DNA of 43,271 nt from Candidatus Woesearchaeota archaeon (GTDB taxonomy: Archaea; Nanobdellota; Nanobdellia; SCGC-AAA011-G17; GW2011-AR20), in the NCBI GenBank assembly GCA_018303005.1, contig JAGVYY010000046.1, positions 1-43,271 of the forward strand. The letters are read 5' to 3'. Made by a program: the position numbers and the translations under genes. Below the pieces are notes generated by a model. It had not been told where the DNA came from and did not search any database. It was given only the letters and a program-made list of their open reading frames with translations. Shown here in pieces: positions 7,552 through 16,020 of this stretch; position 1 is the stretch's first letter; the number at the start of each line of letters is the position of its first letter.

Positions 7552-8202
7552 TTAATGTAAATAACCTTGAACATAATAATTATGTTTAATTGCATAATCG
7601 CAAATAACAATAATTTTATTTAGGGTTGCCTTAAAATTTTTATAAAAAGAATATTTTTTGATTACTACAATTACTTTTTCACCTTTTTTGTCGATCCATT
7701 TATCATTAATTTTTTCATGCAAAACACTATACGCTGAAAATTCAAACTTTTCTTTTGTTAAATCAACTTTTTTATCATTCAGTATATAGTAACACTCATC
7801 CCATCCACCCTCTATATATACTTTATTATCTCCAATAAATACCTCTTCACTTCCATGCATGAATTTTTCCCCTTTGAAACTAATCCAATAGAAGTAAGGA
7901 AATTTATTAGGGTTTTCTTTTATAACTTTTAAAATAGTTTTAATTGTTGATTTAACTTTTTTTGGATCAAATATTATGTCTTTATTTGGTTCATCACTAT
8001 ATAATGATACGTCTACAATTTCGTAAAAATCTAAATCCAATTTTTGATTTGCAATCTTTTCGATTTTTTCAAGGTTATCTCTAAATAAGGGCTGATATTG
8101 ATAATATCTTGAAGATAGAGATGGTAAATCTTTTATAAAAACAGGCTCAATATCTCCATTCGGTTTCTTTTTTACAGGACGAATGTTATAATCGACTCCC
8201 AT
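7552..8202 (-). CDS. Hypothetical protein in DUF1016-scar region
   Basis: 216 residues, soluble, rich in Lys, Tyr and aromatic residues; no motif I recognise. It opens MGVDYNIRPVKKKPNGDIEP and has a central segment FPYFYWISFKGEKFMHGSEE and a run WDECYYILNDKKVD. The composition resembles small immunity- or nuclease-associated proteins but no function can be stated. It ends 7 bases from DUF1016 scar 2 and is co-directional with the DUF6572-like gene upstream; codon use is very AT-rich. Real gene judged from length and conserved-looking composition. Confidence 0.5.
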   Translation of the reverse strand: MGVDYNIRPVKKKPNGDIEPVFIKDLPSLSSRYYQYQPLFRDNLEKIEKIANQKLDLDFYEIVDVSLYSDEPNKDIIFDPKKVKSTIKTILKVIKENPNKFPYFYWISFKGEKFMHGSEEVFIGDNKVYIEGGWDECYYILNDKKVDLTKEKFEFSAYSVLHEKINDKWIDKKGEKVIVVIKKYSFYKNFKATLNKIIVICDYAIKHNYYVQGYLH

Positions 8203-8389
8203 GAAATCAATAGATGATGCAATATTTTTAAAAGTTGCTGTATTTAGGCAGGTTTCTCAATTGCGTATAACTTATCGGATTAAGTATAGTTTTTCTTTAG
8301 AAAAATTAAGCGAAACATTATTTAATTCAGTGTTATATTCCTTTTTCTGAAAGAAAAGATCGAATGAAGTGAGAAGTCAATTACCTGGC

Positions 8390-8734
8390 TTACCCTTTAA
8401 ATTCAAATCTAACAAATTCAACTTTAATACCGCTTTTGGGATCTTTTGTTAAATAACCTGGTGGCCCAACCTGAACTACTTGTTTCATTTTGTCTGTCGG
8501 TTCACTTGCACATGCAACTCGAATAATGACATCTGCTGGCTTGTTGTTAGGAAAATCCTTTTTGAATTCATTACTCATTGTATAACCAACATAATTAGCC
8601 AATTTTTGGATGAGGGAGCCATATCTTTTCTCTGGATCTTTTGTGACTCCTGCATCAACTATTTCAAGGTATATTTTTTTCTTGTCTTTTGATCTTGCTA
8701 TGATATCCAATTTATTCGGTTCTTCTAGTGTCAT
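8390..8734 (-). CDS. DUF6572-like small protein
   Basis: 114 residues. The first part, MTLEEPNKLDIIARSKDKKK, then IYLEIVDAG and SLIQKLANYVGYTMSNEF, follows the pattern of DUF6572 proteins (short N-terminus, xxIDxIGxDKxTGxVxLxIxD, then LLxxKLNAYLxFIES). That family has no known biochemical role and often lies beside toxins or immunity genes. The C-terminal 30 residues (QVGPPGYLTKDPKSGIKVEF) are extra. It lies between DUF1016 scar 2 and the large DUF1016 remnant, so it belongs to the same cargo block as the 216-residue gene. Assignment is tentative. Confidence 0.5.
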   Translation of the reverse strand: MTLEEPNKLDIIARSKDKKKIYLEIVDAGVTKDPEKRYGSLIQKLANYVGYTMSNEFKKDFPNNKPADVIIRVACASEPTDKMKQVVQVGPPGYLTKDPKSGIKVEFVRFEFKG

Positions 8735-8875
8735 GTATTTAATGGGTATAGAAAGGAGTATAAAAGATTTTCTAAAAGCCGAATAATTGATTGTAACTAA
8801 TAGGTGCTAGTTTCCAGATAGGGATTGGATTTTAGTGTAACAATATCAAAGGGAAAATTTAGAATTTTAAATATG

Positions 8876-9180
8876 TTACTTTAATAACTTTCTAACCTTA
8901 TTTGCTAATTCTTCCTTGTCAGGCAAATAAATTTTGTATTTAGAAACAAATAATCTATTAGTTATCGAACCTAAAGCATACTTAACTAAAATATCGTCTT
9001 TATCAGCACTTAAAATAATTCCAATAGGCTTCATTATCGTTATTAGACTTCTCTTCTTCTTTAAAGTAATTCAAATACATATTCATTTTTCCAATATCAA
9101 CATGATTTACCTTTCCAATTTTCAAGTCAATCAAAACAAAGCATTTCAGTATTCTGTGATAAAATACTAAAATTAATAAA
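8876..9180 (-). pseudogene. DUF1016-type PD-(D/E)XK nuclease, frameshifted C-terminal remnant
   Basis: Minus strand reads LVFYHRILKCFVLIDLKIGK then VNHVDIGKMNMYLNYFKEEE in one frame, and after about 9040 KPIGIILSADKDDILVKYAL through KYKIYLPDKEEL to a stop in another frame. This is the conserved DUF1016 (YhcG-like) nuclease core, whose FYHRxLKxxVLIDLKxGxxxHxDIGQMxMY and PPIGIIL blocks are characteristic, broken by a single-base shift. The N-terminal two thirds are absent. DUF1016 nucleases are associated with restriction and recombination functions. The ORF listed on the plus strand here is a shadow. Confidence 0.8.
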
Positions 9181-9197
9181 TTGGAATAAGATGTAAT

Positions 9198-9812
9198 CTA
9201 TTTATATGAATTAAGCTTATGTTTTCCTGATATATAAGAACTTTTTTGTTTTTCTTTATGAGATTTAATTTCAAGATTAAATAAGATAGATGATCCTGTT
9301 AATGTTAGTATTCCCACAATAATAAACGCTGTTTTAAAACCAAAAAAAGATGCTATTGTTGCTCCAATCAAGCCAGACAAGGCAATTCCCAAGCCGACAA
9401 AAGTAGAGTAAATGCTCCATTCATATCCCTCTCTTCCTTTATCAATATGTGTTGTAAATAAGCTTAACCATGTCGGAACTGCCAATCCTGCCCCTATTCC
9501 TCTTATAACTTGTGCAATATAAATATGCTCCATTTTGCTGGCAAGAACAAAGATAAATGGCACTATTGAAACAATTAAAGTTCCTGTAATTAAATATTTT
9601 ATTTTTTCCCTATGATTATCAATATATTTTGAAAAAGGCAGTTGGACAAGAGATTTTGTTATTAAAAATAAAGTTGTTGCAAATCCAGCAGCCATCAAGC
9701 TTCCATTGATTAATCTGTCTTTTATGAAAACCGCTAGAAAAGGATCAATCAAGCCAAAGCCTGTTATTAGAAATATGTCTGACAGTATTAATAATTTAAT
9801 AGTCTTATCCAT
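9198..9812 (-). CDS. Half-length MFS transporter (six membrane spans)
   Basis: About 204 residues from ATG 9812 (the listed start is a TTG one codon earlier). The sequence covers the N-terminal six-helix half of a major facilitator: FLITGFGLIDPFLAVFIKDR (TM1), an A-motif-like loop SKYIDNHREKIKYL between TM2 and TM3, IRGIGAGLAVPTW (TM4 region), then two more helices and a charged tail KSHKEKQKSS. Full MFS proteins have 12 helices, so the C-terminal half is missing; directly downstream lies the broken DUF1016 gene. A TTTATATAC box about 30 bases upstream of the start looks intact, so it may still be transcribed. Either a truncation or a half-transporter. Confidence 0.7.
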   Translation of the reverse strand: MDKTIKLLILSDIFLITGFGLIDPFLAVFIKDRLINGSLMAAGFATTLFLITKSLVQLPFSKYIDNHREKIKYLITGTLIVSIVPFIFVLASKMEHIYIAQVIRGIGAGLAVPTWLSLFTTHIDKGREGYEWSIYSTFVGLGIALSGLIGATIASFFGFKTAFIIVGILTLTGSSILFNLEIKSHKEKQKSSYISGKHKLNSYK

Positions 9813-9858
9813 CAATATATTAGAATTAATGAATAGTATATAAATTTTATGAAAAATT

Positions 9859-11367
9859 TTAATCTAATAAATGTTGAATTATCTGTCTGGCCATGTCTCT
9901 GCCTGTATTATTACTGCTGGGAGTGCTAGATACAGTTTTTTTTAGGTGTGGATTATCTGTCCTCCTTATTTCCCCATGCCCATTCCTTTTCTTTGGCACA
10001 TATTCAAGACCCAGCTCTTCAAATAATTTTTTTTGTTTTCTGTTTGGAGATCCATTCCAGTCACGAAGCACAGTAAAAATTTTCTGATTTCTTTTTACAT
10101 CAGTTTTTCCAATCTTTTCCTCTTCCGGATTTTTTACAGAAACATAGAATGAACCAGACTCATCATCAGATGGTTGTTCATATGTATAATCGTTCATAAA
10201 AAAATAACCATTTGTGAGTATAGCTTTTACATTATCATTATAAAAACCTAATTCTGATTTTACTTCATTTACTGTAAATCTTTGTTTAAGTATGAATTCT
10301 GAACTCTCTATTTTCTTTACTAAATCCCCATCATACAACTTAATTTCAGATCCTTCAACTTCTTTCTTTTTTAAAGTATAGTTTGAGGTATCAGCAACAG
10401 TATCTTCTCTTTCACCATGATCTATCCTTGATAATTTCCCTTCTTTTTCTAACTCTCCTAAATAAAGTTCAACACTTTCTTTAGCATCATGATCTTCTAT
10501 ATTTAAAAGATCTAAGATAATTTGTGTGTTTATAGTTTCACTTTCTTCACCTAAAATGTCTATAGCTTCACTTATTTCTTTTTTTGTCTTTTCGTCTAAT
10601 ATAATTTTATCTTCCTTTTTTAAAGTATAATAACCATCTACCTTAACTAAATCATTAACCGGTAAAACATGTGTTTTTACAATTTGTCTGATTCTTTCAG
10701 TTTCTTTATTTAAATCGTAAAGAGGATTATCTGCACTATAAGAATTATGTTGTAAATCTTTTATGCTAAATCTGCCAGTTTCTTTTAATAATTTTTCAGC
10801 ATCAGCAATAATATCACTATTTTGAGCTCTGCTTTTTAATGCTGAATCTAATTCTGTTTTCAATTCTGTATACTGTTGATCTGTAAGACCATATTTTGAA
10901 ATTATTTTTTCTCTTTCTGTTTTGTCTAATATAGCATTATACACAAGTCTTCTTTCCAATTCTTGTTTAGGCTCTTTTCTTTCAGTGATTGGTGCAGCTG
11001 GTGCAATTGGTGCAACTGGTTTTTCTGCAGAAGTACCTGAATATTTTTCATAAGTATCAACGAATTTTTGTAAAGCCTGAAAGAATTCTTTTTTTTGTGT
11101 TGCATATTTAGAGATAAGTACACCTTTTCTTCTTGCAGTTTCAATATCCTGCCTATCTATTGTAGCAGCTTTGTGCAATATGACCTGCAAGTTATCAGAC
11201 GCATTTGCATACCCATTATCAATATTTTCGCTGGCTTCTTTTCTATACTGTTGATAATCCTGTTCATAACTCTCTCTAGTTTGATTATAATTTAATCTAG
11301 CTTGTTCTACTATTTCTGCTAGATCTTCAATTTTTTTTGTTTTATCCTTTAAATCTTTAAATGCCAT
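9859..11367 (-). CDS. Coiled-coil multi-domain DNA-binding-like protein of the GHKL island
   Basis: 502 residues, unknown family. Residues about 5-110 form a long charged coiled coil (LAEIVEQARLNYNQTRESYE); a Pro/Ala linker (KPVAPIAPAAP) follows; then helix-turn-helix-like segments (REKIISKYGLTDQQYTELKT), several short beta-alpha units that look like repeated winged helices (TINTQIILDLLNIEDHDAKE; FTVNEVKSELGF), and a C-terminal part KLFEELGLEYVPKKRNGHGE through MARQIIQHL that loosely resembles the HicA double-stranded-RNA-binding fold. The last is a guess. It has its own promoter, and its coil-plus-winged-helix plan matches the 261-residue protein upstream, so the two may work together. Confidence 0.6.
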   Translation of the reverse strand: MAFKDLKDKTKKIEDLAEIVEQARLNYNQTRESYEQDYQQYRKEASENIDNGYANASDNLQVILHKAATIDRQDIETARRKGVLISKYATQKKEFFQALQKFVDTYEKYSGTSAEKPVAPIAPAAPITERKEPKQELERRLVYNAILDKTEREKIISKYGLTDQQYTELKTELDSALKSRAQNSDIIADAEKLLKETGRFSIKDLQHNSYSADNPLYDLNKETERIRQIVKTHVLPVNDLVKVDGYYTLKKEDKIILDEKTKKEISEAIDILGEESETINTQIILDLLNIEDHDAKESVELYLGELEKEGKLSRIDHGEREDTVADTSNYTLKKKEVEGSEIKLYDGDLVKKIESSEFILKQRFTVNEVKSELGFYNDNVKAILTNGYFFMNDYTYEQPSDDESGSFYVSVKNPEEEKIGKTDVKRNQKIFTVLRDWNGSPNRKQKKLFEELGLEYVPKKRNGHGEIRRTDNPHLKKTVSSTPSSNNTGRDMARQIIQHLLD

Positions 11368-11387
11368 GCTAGATTATTAATAAAACG

Positions 11388-11400
11388 GATTTATAAATCT
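11388..11400 (-). promoter_or_regulatory. TATA-type promoter of the 502-residue gene
   Basis: AGATTTATAAATC on the minus strand ends 21 bases before the ATG at 11367, giving a leaderless start. It is nearly the same string (AGATTTATATATC) as the box in front of the 261-residue gene at 13546-13562, suggesting shared control. Confidence 0.55.
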
Positions 11401-11427
11401 ATCGAATTGTTACCATTCTAGAGTAAT

Positions 11428-12432
11428 CTATTTGATATGATACGCAGAAAATATCATGTCAGAGGTATCTGTATAAAACTCTCTATAGATTAAATTAACT
11501 TTATTTTTTCCCCCATAAATTCGTACACATTTATCTTCTACACATTTATCTAACAAATTCTCCTGTTCAATTGTATCTTTTCTATACCATTGCCTAACCC
11601 ATTGCCTTTTAGATTCATTATTATTCAATGTGACAAATAGTAAAGCAGGAGGGCTTATTAGGCCATTATTAAACAATAACCTAAATGTAAGTTCTTTATT
11701 TGGTGAAAACTGACCATCAAAATCTAAATTTAAAACATTAAACCTATGGGTATCATAATACAAATCTTTAAAGACATCACTCATAAGACCATTTTCTATT
11801 GTTAATTTCTCAAAAAGGTTAATGCCTTCTTCTCCCCAGATTGATGCATGTCTTTTTATTGAGTTCATTATATTATAATTTCTCAGGTTAGCTTCAATGA
11901 TTAAGCTTCTATCTGTAGAGAATCCCCGTACATTTCTTGCCAATGTGATATAACTTCTAAAATTCACATTTTCTAATCCAGCATAACTAATTAATTTTAC
12001 TTCCTGATCTTTGATTAAATATTTTTCAATAAGTTCTGGAAATGATTCTCTAATTCTTTTTTTATTCTTGCCATTAGGATTCACCACACCAAAAACCTCA
12101 TTCTCCAATAAATGATCTAATGATCCACATTCTTCTCTTAAAATATTTTTAGTGATATCACCTGTTAAATAAAATGATTCATCATATTCAATTCCAATTT
12201 TTTTACATATATCTTTCCTACTTAATCCCTGTTCTCTTAATCCATGATATCTTTCCAATAGACCTTGTAAGATAAAATTATCAACACTGTGAAAGTATAT
12301 CTCTGTGAACTCTTCATTTAAAAAAGGTGCATACATAGACTCACTTTTAGCTCTTATTTTTTCTAATTTAAGCAAAAACTCTTCTGTTAATGAAGTTGTT
12401 CCATTCTTTGATGATATTGAAAACTTAGCCAT
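11428..12432 (-). CDS. Unknown protein, possible Rossmann-like fold, GHKL island
   Basis: 334 residues, no family recognised. The N-terminal third is helical (EFLLKLEKIRAKSESMYAPF; LERYHGLREQGLSRKDICKK with a HTH-like look). The second half has alternating strands and helices with VKLISYAGLENVNFRSYITL, RSLIIEANLRNY and NVLNLDFDGQFS, then ALLFVTLNNNE. The order of an acidic strand end (IEAN), a second acidic strand (NLDFDG) and a following LFVTLN strand resembles a class I SAM-methyltransferase scaffold, but there is no clear glycine-rich motif I. It begins 5 bases after the stop of the preceding small ORF, so it is in the same message. Confidence 0.5.
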   Translation of the reverse strand: MAKFSISSKNGTTSLTEEFLLKLEKIRAKSESMYAPFLNEEFTEIYFHSVDNFILQGLLERYHGLREQGLSRKDICKKIGIEYDESFYLTGDITKNILREECGSLDHLLENEVFGVVNPNGKNKKRIRESFPELIEKYLIKDQEVKLISYAGLENVNFRSYITLARNVRGFSTDRSLIIEANLRNYNIMNSIKRHASIWGEEGINLFEKLTIENGLMSDVFKDLYYDTHRFNVLNLDFDGQFSPNKELTFRLLFNNGLISPPALLFVTLNNNESKRQWVRQWYRKDTIEQENLLDKCVEDKCVRIYGGKNKVNLIYREFYTDTSDMIFSAYHIK

Positions 12433-12437
12433 TTTTC

Positions 12438-12743
12438 TCAGCTACTTTTATTTTTTGATGCATCAGCTAAATCATTTAGTAAAGAATCCCTAACACTAGT
12501 TAATATCTCAATTATCTTCTTTCTTGTCGGAAGCCCCATCTCTTTCATGAACACATTCCATTTACCATAAACATCCTGTATTTCTTTTATAGTTGGAATC
12601 TGCAATTGATGATCTGATTCAATTAATTCTCCCCTTAATTTATTATAATCTTGGTATGTCAAATAAAAACGTATACCTTTATCAAAAAATATCGGTTTAA
12701 GAATACTTTCAAGATTTTTTTTATTTTCTTCTTCAAAAATTAT
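12438..12743 (-). pseudogene. C-terminal part of the 261-residue gene displaced by an A10 run; HNH-repeat-like domain
   Basis: The ORF track lists 74 residues from a TTG at 12662, but the same frame is open back to the ten-A run at the end of the preceding gene, adding about 27 residues (IIFEEENKKNLESILKPIFF and on), with no ATG or GTG anywhere in it. One extra A in the run joins it in frame to the 261-residue protein, giving about 362 residues. The segment LQIPTIKEIQDVYGKWNVFM then KEMGLP resembles the homing-endonuclease-associated repeat (FGSWNxALxxAGL). Either a real separate ORF with a TTG start, a frame restored by slippage, or a mutation/assembly error; I favour one gene. Confidence 0.5.
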
Positions 12744-13525
12744 TTTTTTTTTGCTTCTTGCTTTCTAGTTTCCACAGTATAACTTCTTTTATATCCAGCA
12801 AGGCTTTTAGAATCTATCTGATACATATTCATAACATCATTATTTGTTAATTCCCCATTTTTTATTCTTCCTATGTCTCCATATAATTCTTTTTTATCAA
12901 TTTGATCTTTAGGTGTTGTTCCTTTAGATGTTCCTGCAGGTTCATACCCTGGAAAACTGTATCTGCTTATGTTTTTTCTATCTACATTTATTTTAACAAC
13001 ATTTACAAGAAAACCATCTTCTTTTAAACTCATTATAGCACGTGCATAATTAGATCTGTCAAATCTACTTCCTGCAGTATCTAAACCTAATGGTTTTGTT
13101 ATTTCGCTTGATAAAAAATAACCTCTTTCCCTATATTTCTCTGCTTCCTGTATTATCCCCTGTTTTATTTCATTTATCTTATCAGATAATTTGCCTACAG
13201 ATTTATTTTTAACTCTAATTCCAGATTGAGAAATTGCTTTTTCATCAGGGTTATAAGGTCTATATGCTCTTAAAATATCAACTAATGGAGAATAATGATC
13301 TTTTATTTTTCTTGATACGTCATCTATTCTAATATTATAACCTGCTTCAGCTTGTTCTACTTTTTCTACTAATGTAACAAGATATGATGTAAAATTGTTT
13401 ACATCATCAGGAACAGATTTTAGATCGGTATTTAACTCTGTTGCTAGATTTTCTTGAGCTTTTTCGTAAGTTTTCTTGTGTTCTTCAAGTTTATTCAATT
13501 TTTGTGTTAGATTATCTAGACTCAT
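12740..13525 (-). CDS. Coiled-coil winged-helix protein ending in a ten-A run
   Basis: 261 residues as annotated. Residues 1-85 form a coiled coil (LTQKLNKLEEHKKTYEKAQE). Residues about 130-200 form a winged helix: YRERGYFLSSEITKPLGLDT, FDRSNYARAIMSLKEDGFLV and the wing VDRKNISRYSF. A further HTH-like unit follows (NGELTNNDVMNMYQIDSKSL). The frame then enters AAAAAAAAAA and stops at once (EAKKK-stop), while a neighbouring frame continues for about 100 codons. It is first in a minus-strand unit with the 334-residue gene and diverges from the HTH-GHKL pair 130 bases away. Likely DNA-binding; role unknown. Confidence 0.6.
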   Translation of the reverse strand: MSLDNLTQKLNKLEEHKKTYEKAQENLATELNTDLKSVPDDVNNFTSYLVTLVEKVEQAEAGYNIRIDDVSRKIKDHYSPLVDILRAYRPYNPDEKAISQSGIRVKNKSVGKLSDKINEIKQGIIQEAEKYRERGYFLSSEITKPLGLDTAGSRFDRSNYARAIMSLKEDGFLVNVVKINVDRKNISRYSFPGYEPAGTSKGTTPKDQIDKKELYGDIGRIKNGELTNNDVMNMYQIDSKSLAGYKRSYTVETRKQEAKKK

Positions 13526-13655
13526 TGTAGATTTTATACAAATAAAAAGATATATAAATCTTTCGTTATGTTGCTACTTAATAATTAAGTCAAAAGAATA
13601 GTTTTATAAACCTTTTTTAACATCAAATAAATTATTAAATAATATAACAATAAAC
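13526..13655. promoter_or_regulatory. Divergent promoter region of the GHKL island
   Basis: Minus direction: AAAGATTTATATATCTT (13546-13562) about 21-37 bases before the ATG at 13525; it is itself a near palindrome (AAGATATATAAATCTT). Plus direction: GTTTTATAAACC (13601-13612) about 45 bases before the ATG at 13656. The palindromic character of the minus box would suit a homodimeric regulator such as one of the island's own HTH proteins (inference). Confidence 0.45.
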
Positions 13656-14273
13656 ATGGCAAAAAATTATGTTATTCTTACTGAAGATGAAAAACAAAAA
13701 GTAAGAAATTGGCTAAAAGACAGAAGTATATCTGTGTCAGGCTTTTGCAGAGAATTCAATAAAATGTATAGCTTAGAAATAAAGGAAGATACATTTAGAA
13801 GATATTTAAGCGAAAATGAAAGAAGAAACATACCTGGAAGTTTAAAAGATAAGATCTATCAGTATATTGATAATTTTGATAACACCAATAGTACTGATGA
13901 TATTGTAATACAAAAAGAACAAAAATATAAAACTACTGAATTAAGTGATTATGACAAAGAAATTTTAGCAGGATTAGATAATTTAGAATCAAGGGTTAGC
14001 GCCTTAAGAAATAAAATATTAACCAAAGATTCTCAGGAAATAAGACCAGAACTCGGAGAAAAACTCGAAACAATTGGAAGTTTATTCTACATGTTAATCG
14101 AAAATTTAGATGATTTAAAGTCAGCTTCTATAGGGGAAAGAAAAAAACTTGCAGATACAATAAATCCAAGAGATGCAGGTTATTTAATTACGTTGCTTAA
14201 CACATATTTTAAAGAAGACCCATTTAATACCTGGATGCTAAGAACACCATACAAGCCTGAAGGCAGAAGATAA
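13656..14273 (+). CDS. HTH-containing partner of the GHKL ATPase
   Basis: 205 residues, unknown family. The N-terminal ~75 residues look like a helix-turn-helix module: [60 protein letters not shown]. After an Asn/Thr/Asp-rich linker comes a helical domain ([40 protein letters not shown]) ending in a basic tail. Its stop is two bases before the ATG of the ATPase gene, a fixed operon arrangement that suggests a complex. It may give the ATPase DNA specificity or act as its regulator; no direct evidence. Confidence 0.6.
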
Positions 14274-14275
14274 AA

Positions 14276-15871
14276 ATGATAAAAAGAGTTAGTTATGAAA
14301 TTCCAGAACCACACCTTTTCATAAAAGAATTCCAGCAAATATATAGTACACCACCAATAGCTTTCAAAGAATATGTATCAAACAGTATAGATGCGATTAA
14401 TAGAACTGAAAAAAATCCAATAAATCTTGGAATTATCGTTAATAAAAATGCAGGAACAATAATAATAAGAGATGATGGTATAGGAATGACAAATAATGGG
14501 GTGGAAAATATTCCTAGAAGAATAGGTTTGTCATCAAATAGAGAAGTCAAAGAAGCAATAGGTGAAAAAGGTTTGGGGTTATATGCATATGTTGCATGTG
14601 GTGCAGAAAGATTCCAATTATACACAAGAAATGTGGAAAGCAATGATAATTTTTTCACCAGTTTAACCATGTCACAAACTTCTAAGGAGGCTGAAGTTGA
14701 TCAGGTCCATGCAAGAGACTTACCTTTTGGAGAATTTGAACATGGAACAGAGGTAATCCTAAGCGGAATACCTCCAAATGTTATAGACCGTTACTTTACT
14801 CCAAGTAAAATTAAAGATTTAGTTGCTGATTTTTATTCTCCAATAATCAGAAAAGGAATTCTTAAAGCGACAGTAGGATGGCTTGGCAGGGGTCAGAAAC
14901 AAGTTCATATAGATCCTATTCAATATAGAGGAGAACTAGTTTTAGATGATCTTATTGAAGTAGAATATAAAAAAGATGGGGAAGGGGATCTTGGTAGTAT
15001 TCATTTGTATTTATTTGTAAATCCAGATGGTAAAAATGAAAAAGTAAAATACTATAACAAAGGTGTTAAAGTGTATGATTCTATTAGTTTACTTGATGAG
15101 CTTGGTGATTTACCCTGGAAAAGTGGAAAATTGCTTGGAGAAGCCGATGAAGATTTCTTGACGCTAAACCCACAAAGAGAAGGCCCTGTTCGTCAAGGAA
15201 CAAGATATCAGCTGTTTATAGATATTTTAAAAGATAAAGAAAATTATCTTAATGGAGAAATAAAAAGATTAAAAACCAGAGAAAGAAGAACAAGAGAGAA
15301 GGAAATTACAGATAGTATCTTAAGAAATTTTGATATTATTTATCACGATTTTAAACTAAAATATGCAGATGTATGGGTTGAAGGCAGATCAGGACATCAG
15401 GTACAAGATGTCATAGAAAAGGATGAAAAAGCTGTTCCAGATATAAAAAGAGAAGGAAAAAATGGAAATAAAGGAAGAAAAACAGAAGATGGTAACGGAA
15501 AAAATGTAGTAGAACCTTCTCCGGATGGAAAACCAAAACCAATAAGAAGTGCAAGAAGAGATATTTCAGGGAATTATGCAACAGATTTCACAAATTTTGA
15601 TGTTGATAAACAACTCTTAAGGAGCGAGTTAGATTCTACATTTGGATTGATAAGGATTAATATTGGTCATTCAGATTATGAAAAAGTAATTGATGATGAC
15701 CACAAATTTGCCAAATATACAACACATTTATTAGCTCAGGAGATTGCATATGGTGAGTTTATAAGGCTTAATGGAATTGATCCTCAAGCTCTAGATTCTA
15801 ATGTGACTTTAATGAAAAATCTGGCAATTGAATTTTTTTTAATGCAAATGCAAATCAGCAAAATTGAGTAA
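14276..15871 (+). CDS. GHKL (MORC/MutL/Hsp90-type) ATPase
   Basis: 531 residues. The Bergerat ATP-binding fold is complete: N-box FKEYVSNSIDAI (E32, N36, D39), G1 box RDDGIGM (66-71), and G2 box GEKGLGLYAY (96-105). Residues about 150-330 look like the S5/transducer domain with a possible lysine finger in YYNKGVKVY. A long Lys/Arg/Gly/Asn linker (about 385-430) leads to a C-terminal helical domain NFDVDKQLLRSELDSTFGLI, which may dimerise or bind the partner. Such ATPases act as ATP-gated clamps on DNA or proteins. No histidine-kinase phospho-acceptor domain and no MutL endonuclease motif is visible. Closest in plan to prokaryotic MORC-like proteins; function unknown. Confidence 0.8.
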   Translation: MIKRVSYEIPEPHLFIKEFQQIYSTPPIAFKEYVSNSIDAINRTEKNPINLGIIVNKNAGTIIIRDDGIGMTNNGVENIPRRIGLSSNREVKEAIGEKGLGLYAYVACGAERFQLYTRNVESNDNFFTSLTMSQTSKEAEVDQVHARDLPFGEFEHGTEVILSGIPPNVIDRYFTPSKIKDLVADFYSPIIRKGILKATVGWLGRGQKQVHIDPIQYRGELVLDDLIEVEYKKDGEGDLGSIHLYLFVNPDGKNEKVKYYNKGVKVYDSISLLDELGDLPWKSGKLLGEADEDFLTLNPQREGPVRQGTRYQLFIDILKDKENYLNGEIKRLKTRERRTREKEITDSILRNFDIIYHDFKLKYADVWVEGRSGHQVQDVIEKDEKAVPDIKREGKNGNKGRKTEDGNGKNVVEPSPDGKPKPIRSARRDISGNYATDFTNFDVDKQLLRSELDSTFGLIRINIGHSDYEKVIDDDHKFAKYTTHLLAQEIAYGEFIRLNGIDPQALDSNVTLMKNLAIEFFLMQMQISKIE

Positions 15872-16020
15872 AATCTAAATTATATAATGTAGAAAAGTTT
15901 AGCTACCTGTTTAATGTTAATTGTATAATAGTAACAAATAGAAAGAATTATAAAGGTGGAAATCTACATATTTCTATAAATTTCACAAAAATAATAAGGA
16001 GAGACAATCAAAATAGGGCT

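Noticed and set aside
9893-10087. Plus ORF over the end of the 502-residue gene
   Set aside because: Antisense shadow without promoter or ribosome site; the minus frame is continuous and has a leaderless promoter.
10926-11144. 72-residue minus ORF in another frame of the 502-residue gene
   Set aside because: Its QLHQLHQLHQ run is the Pro/Ala linker of the real gene read out of frame.
14293-14670. 125-residue antisense ORF over the GHKL ATPase start
   Set aside because: It covers the conserved N, G1 and G2 boxes on the other strand and has no family features or promoter.
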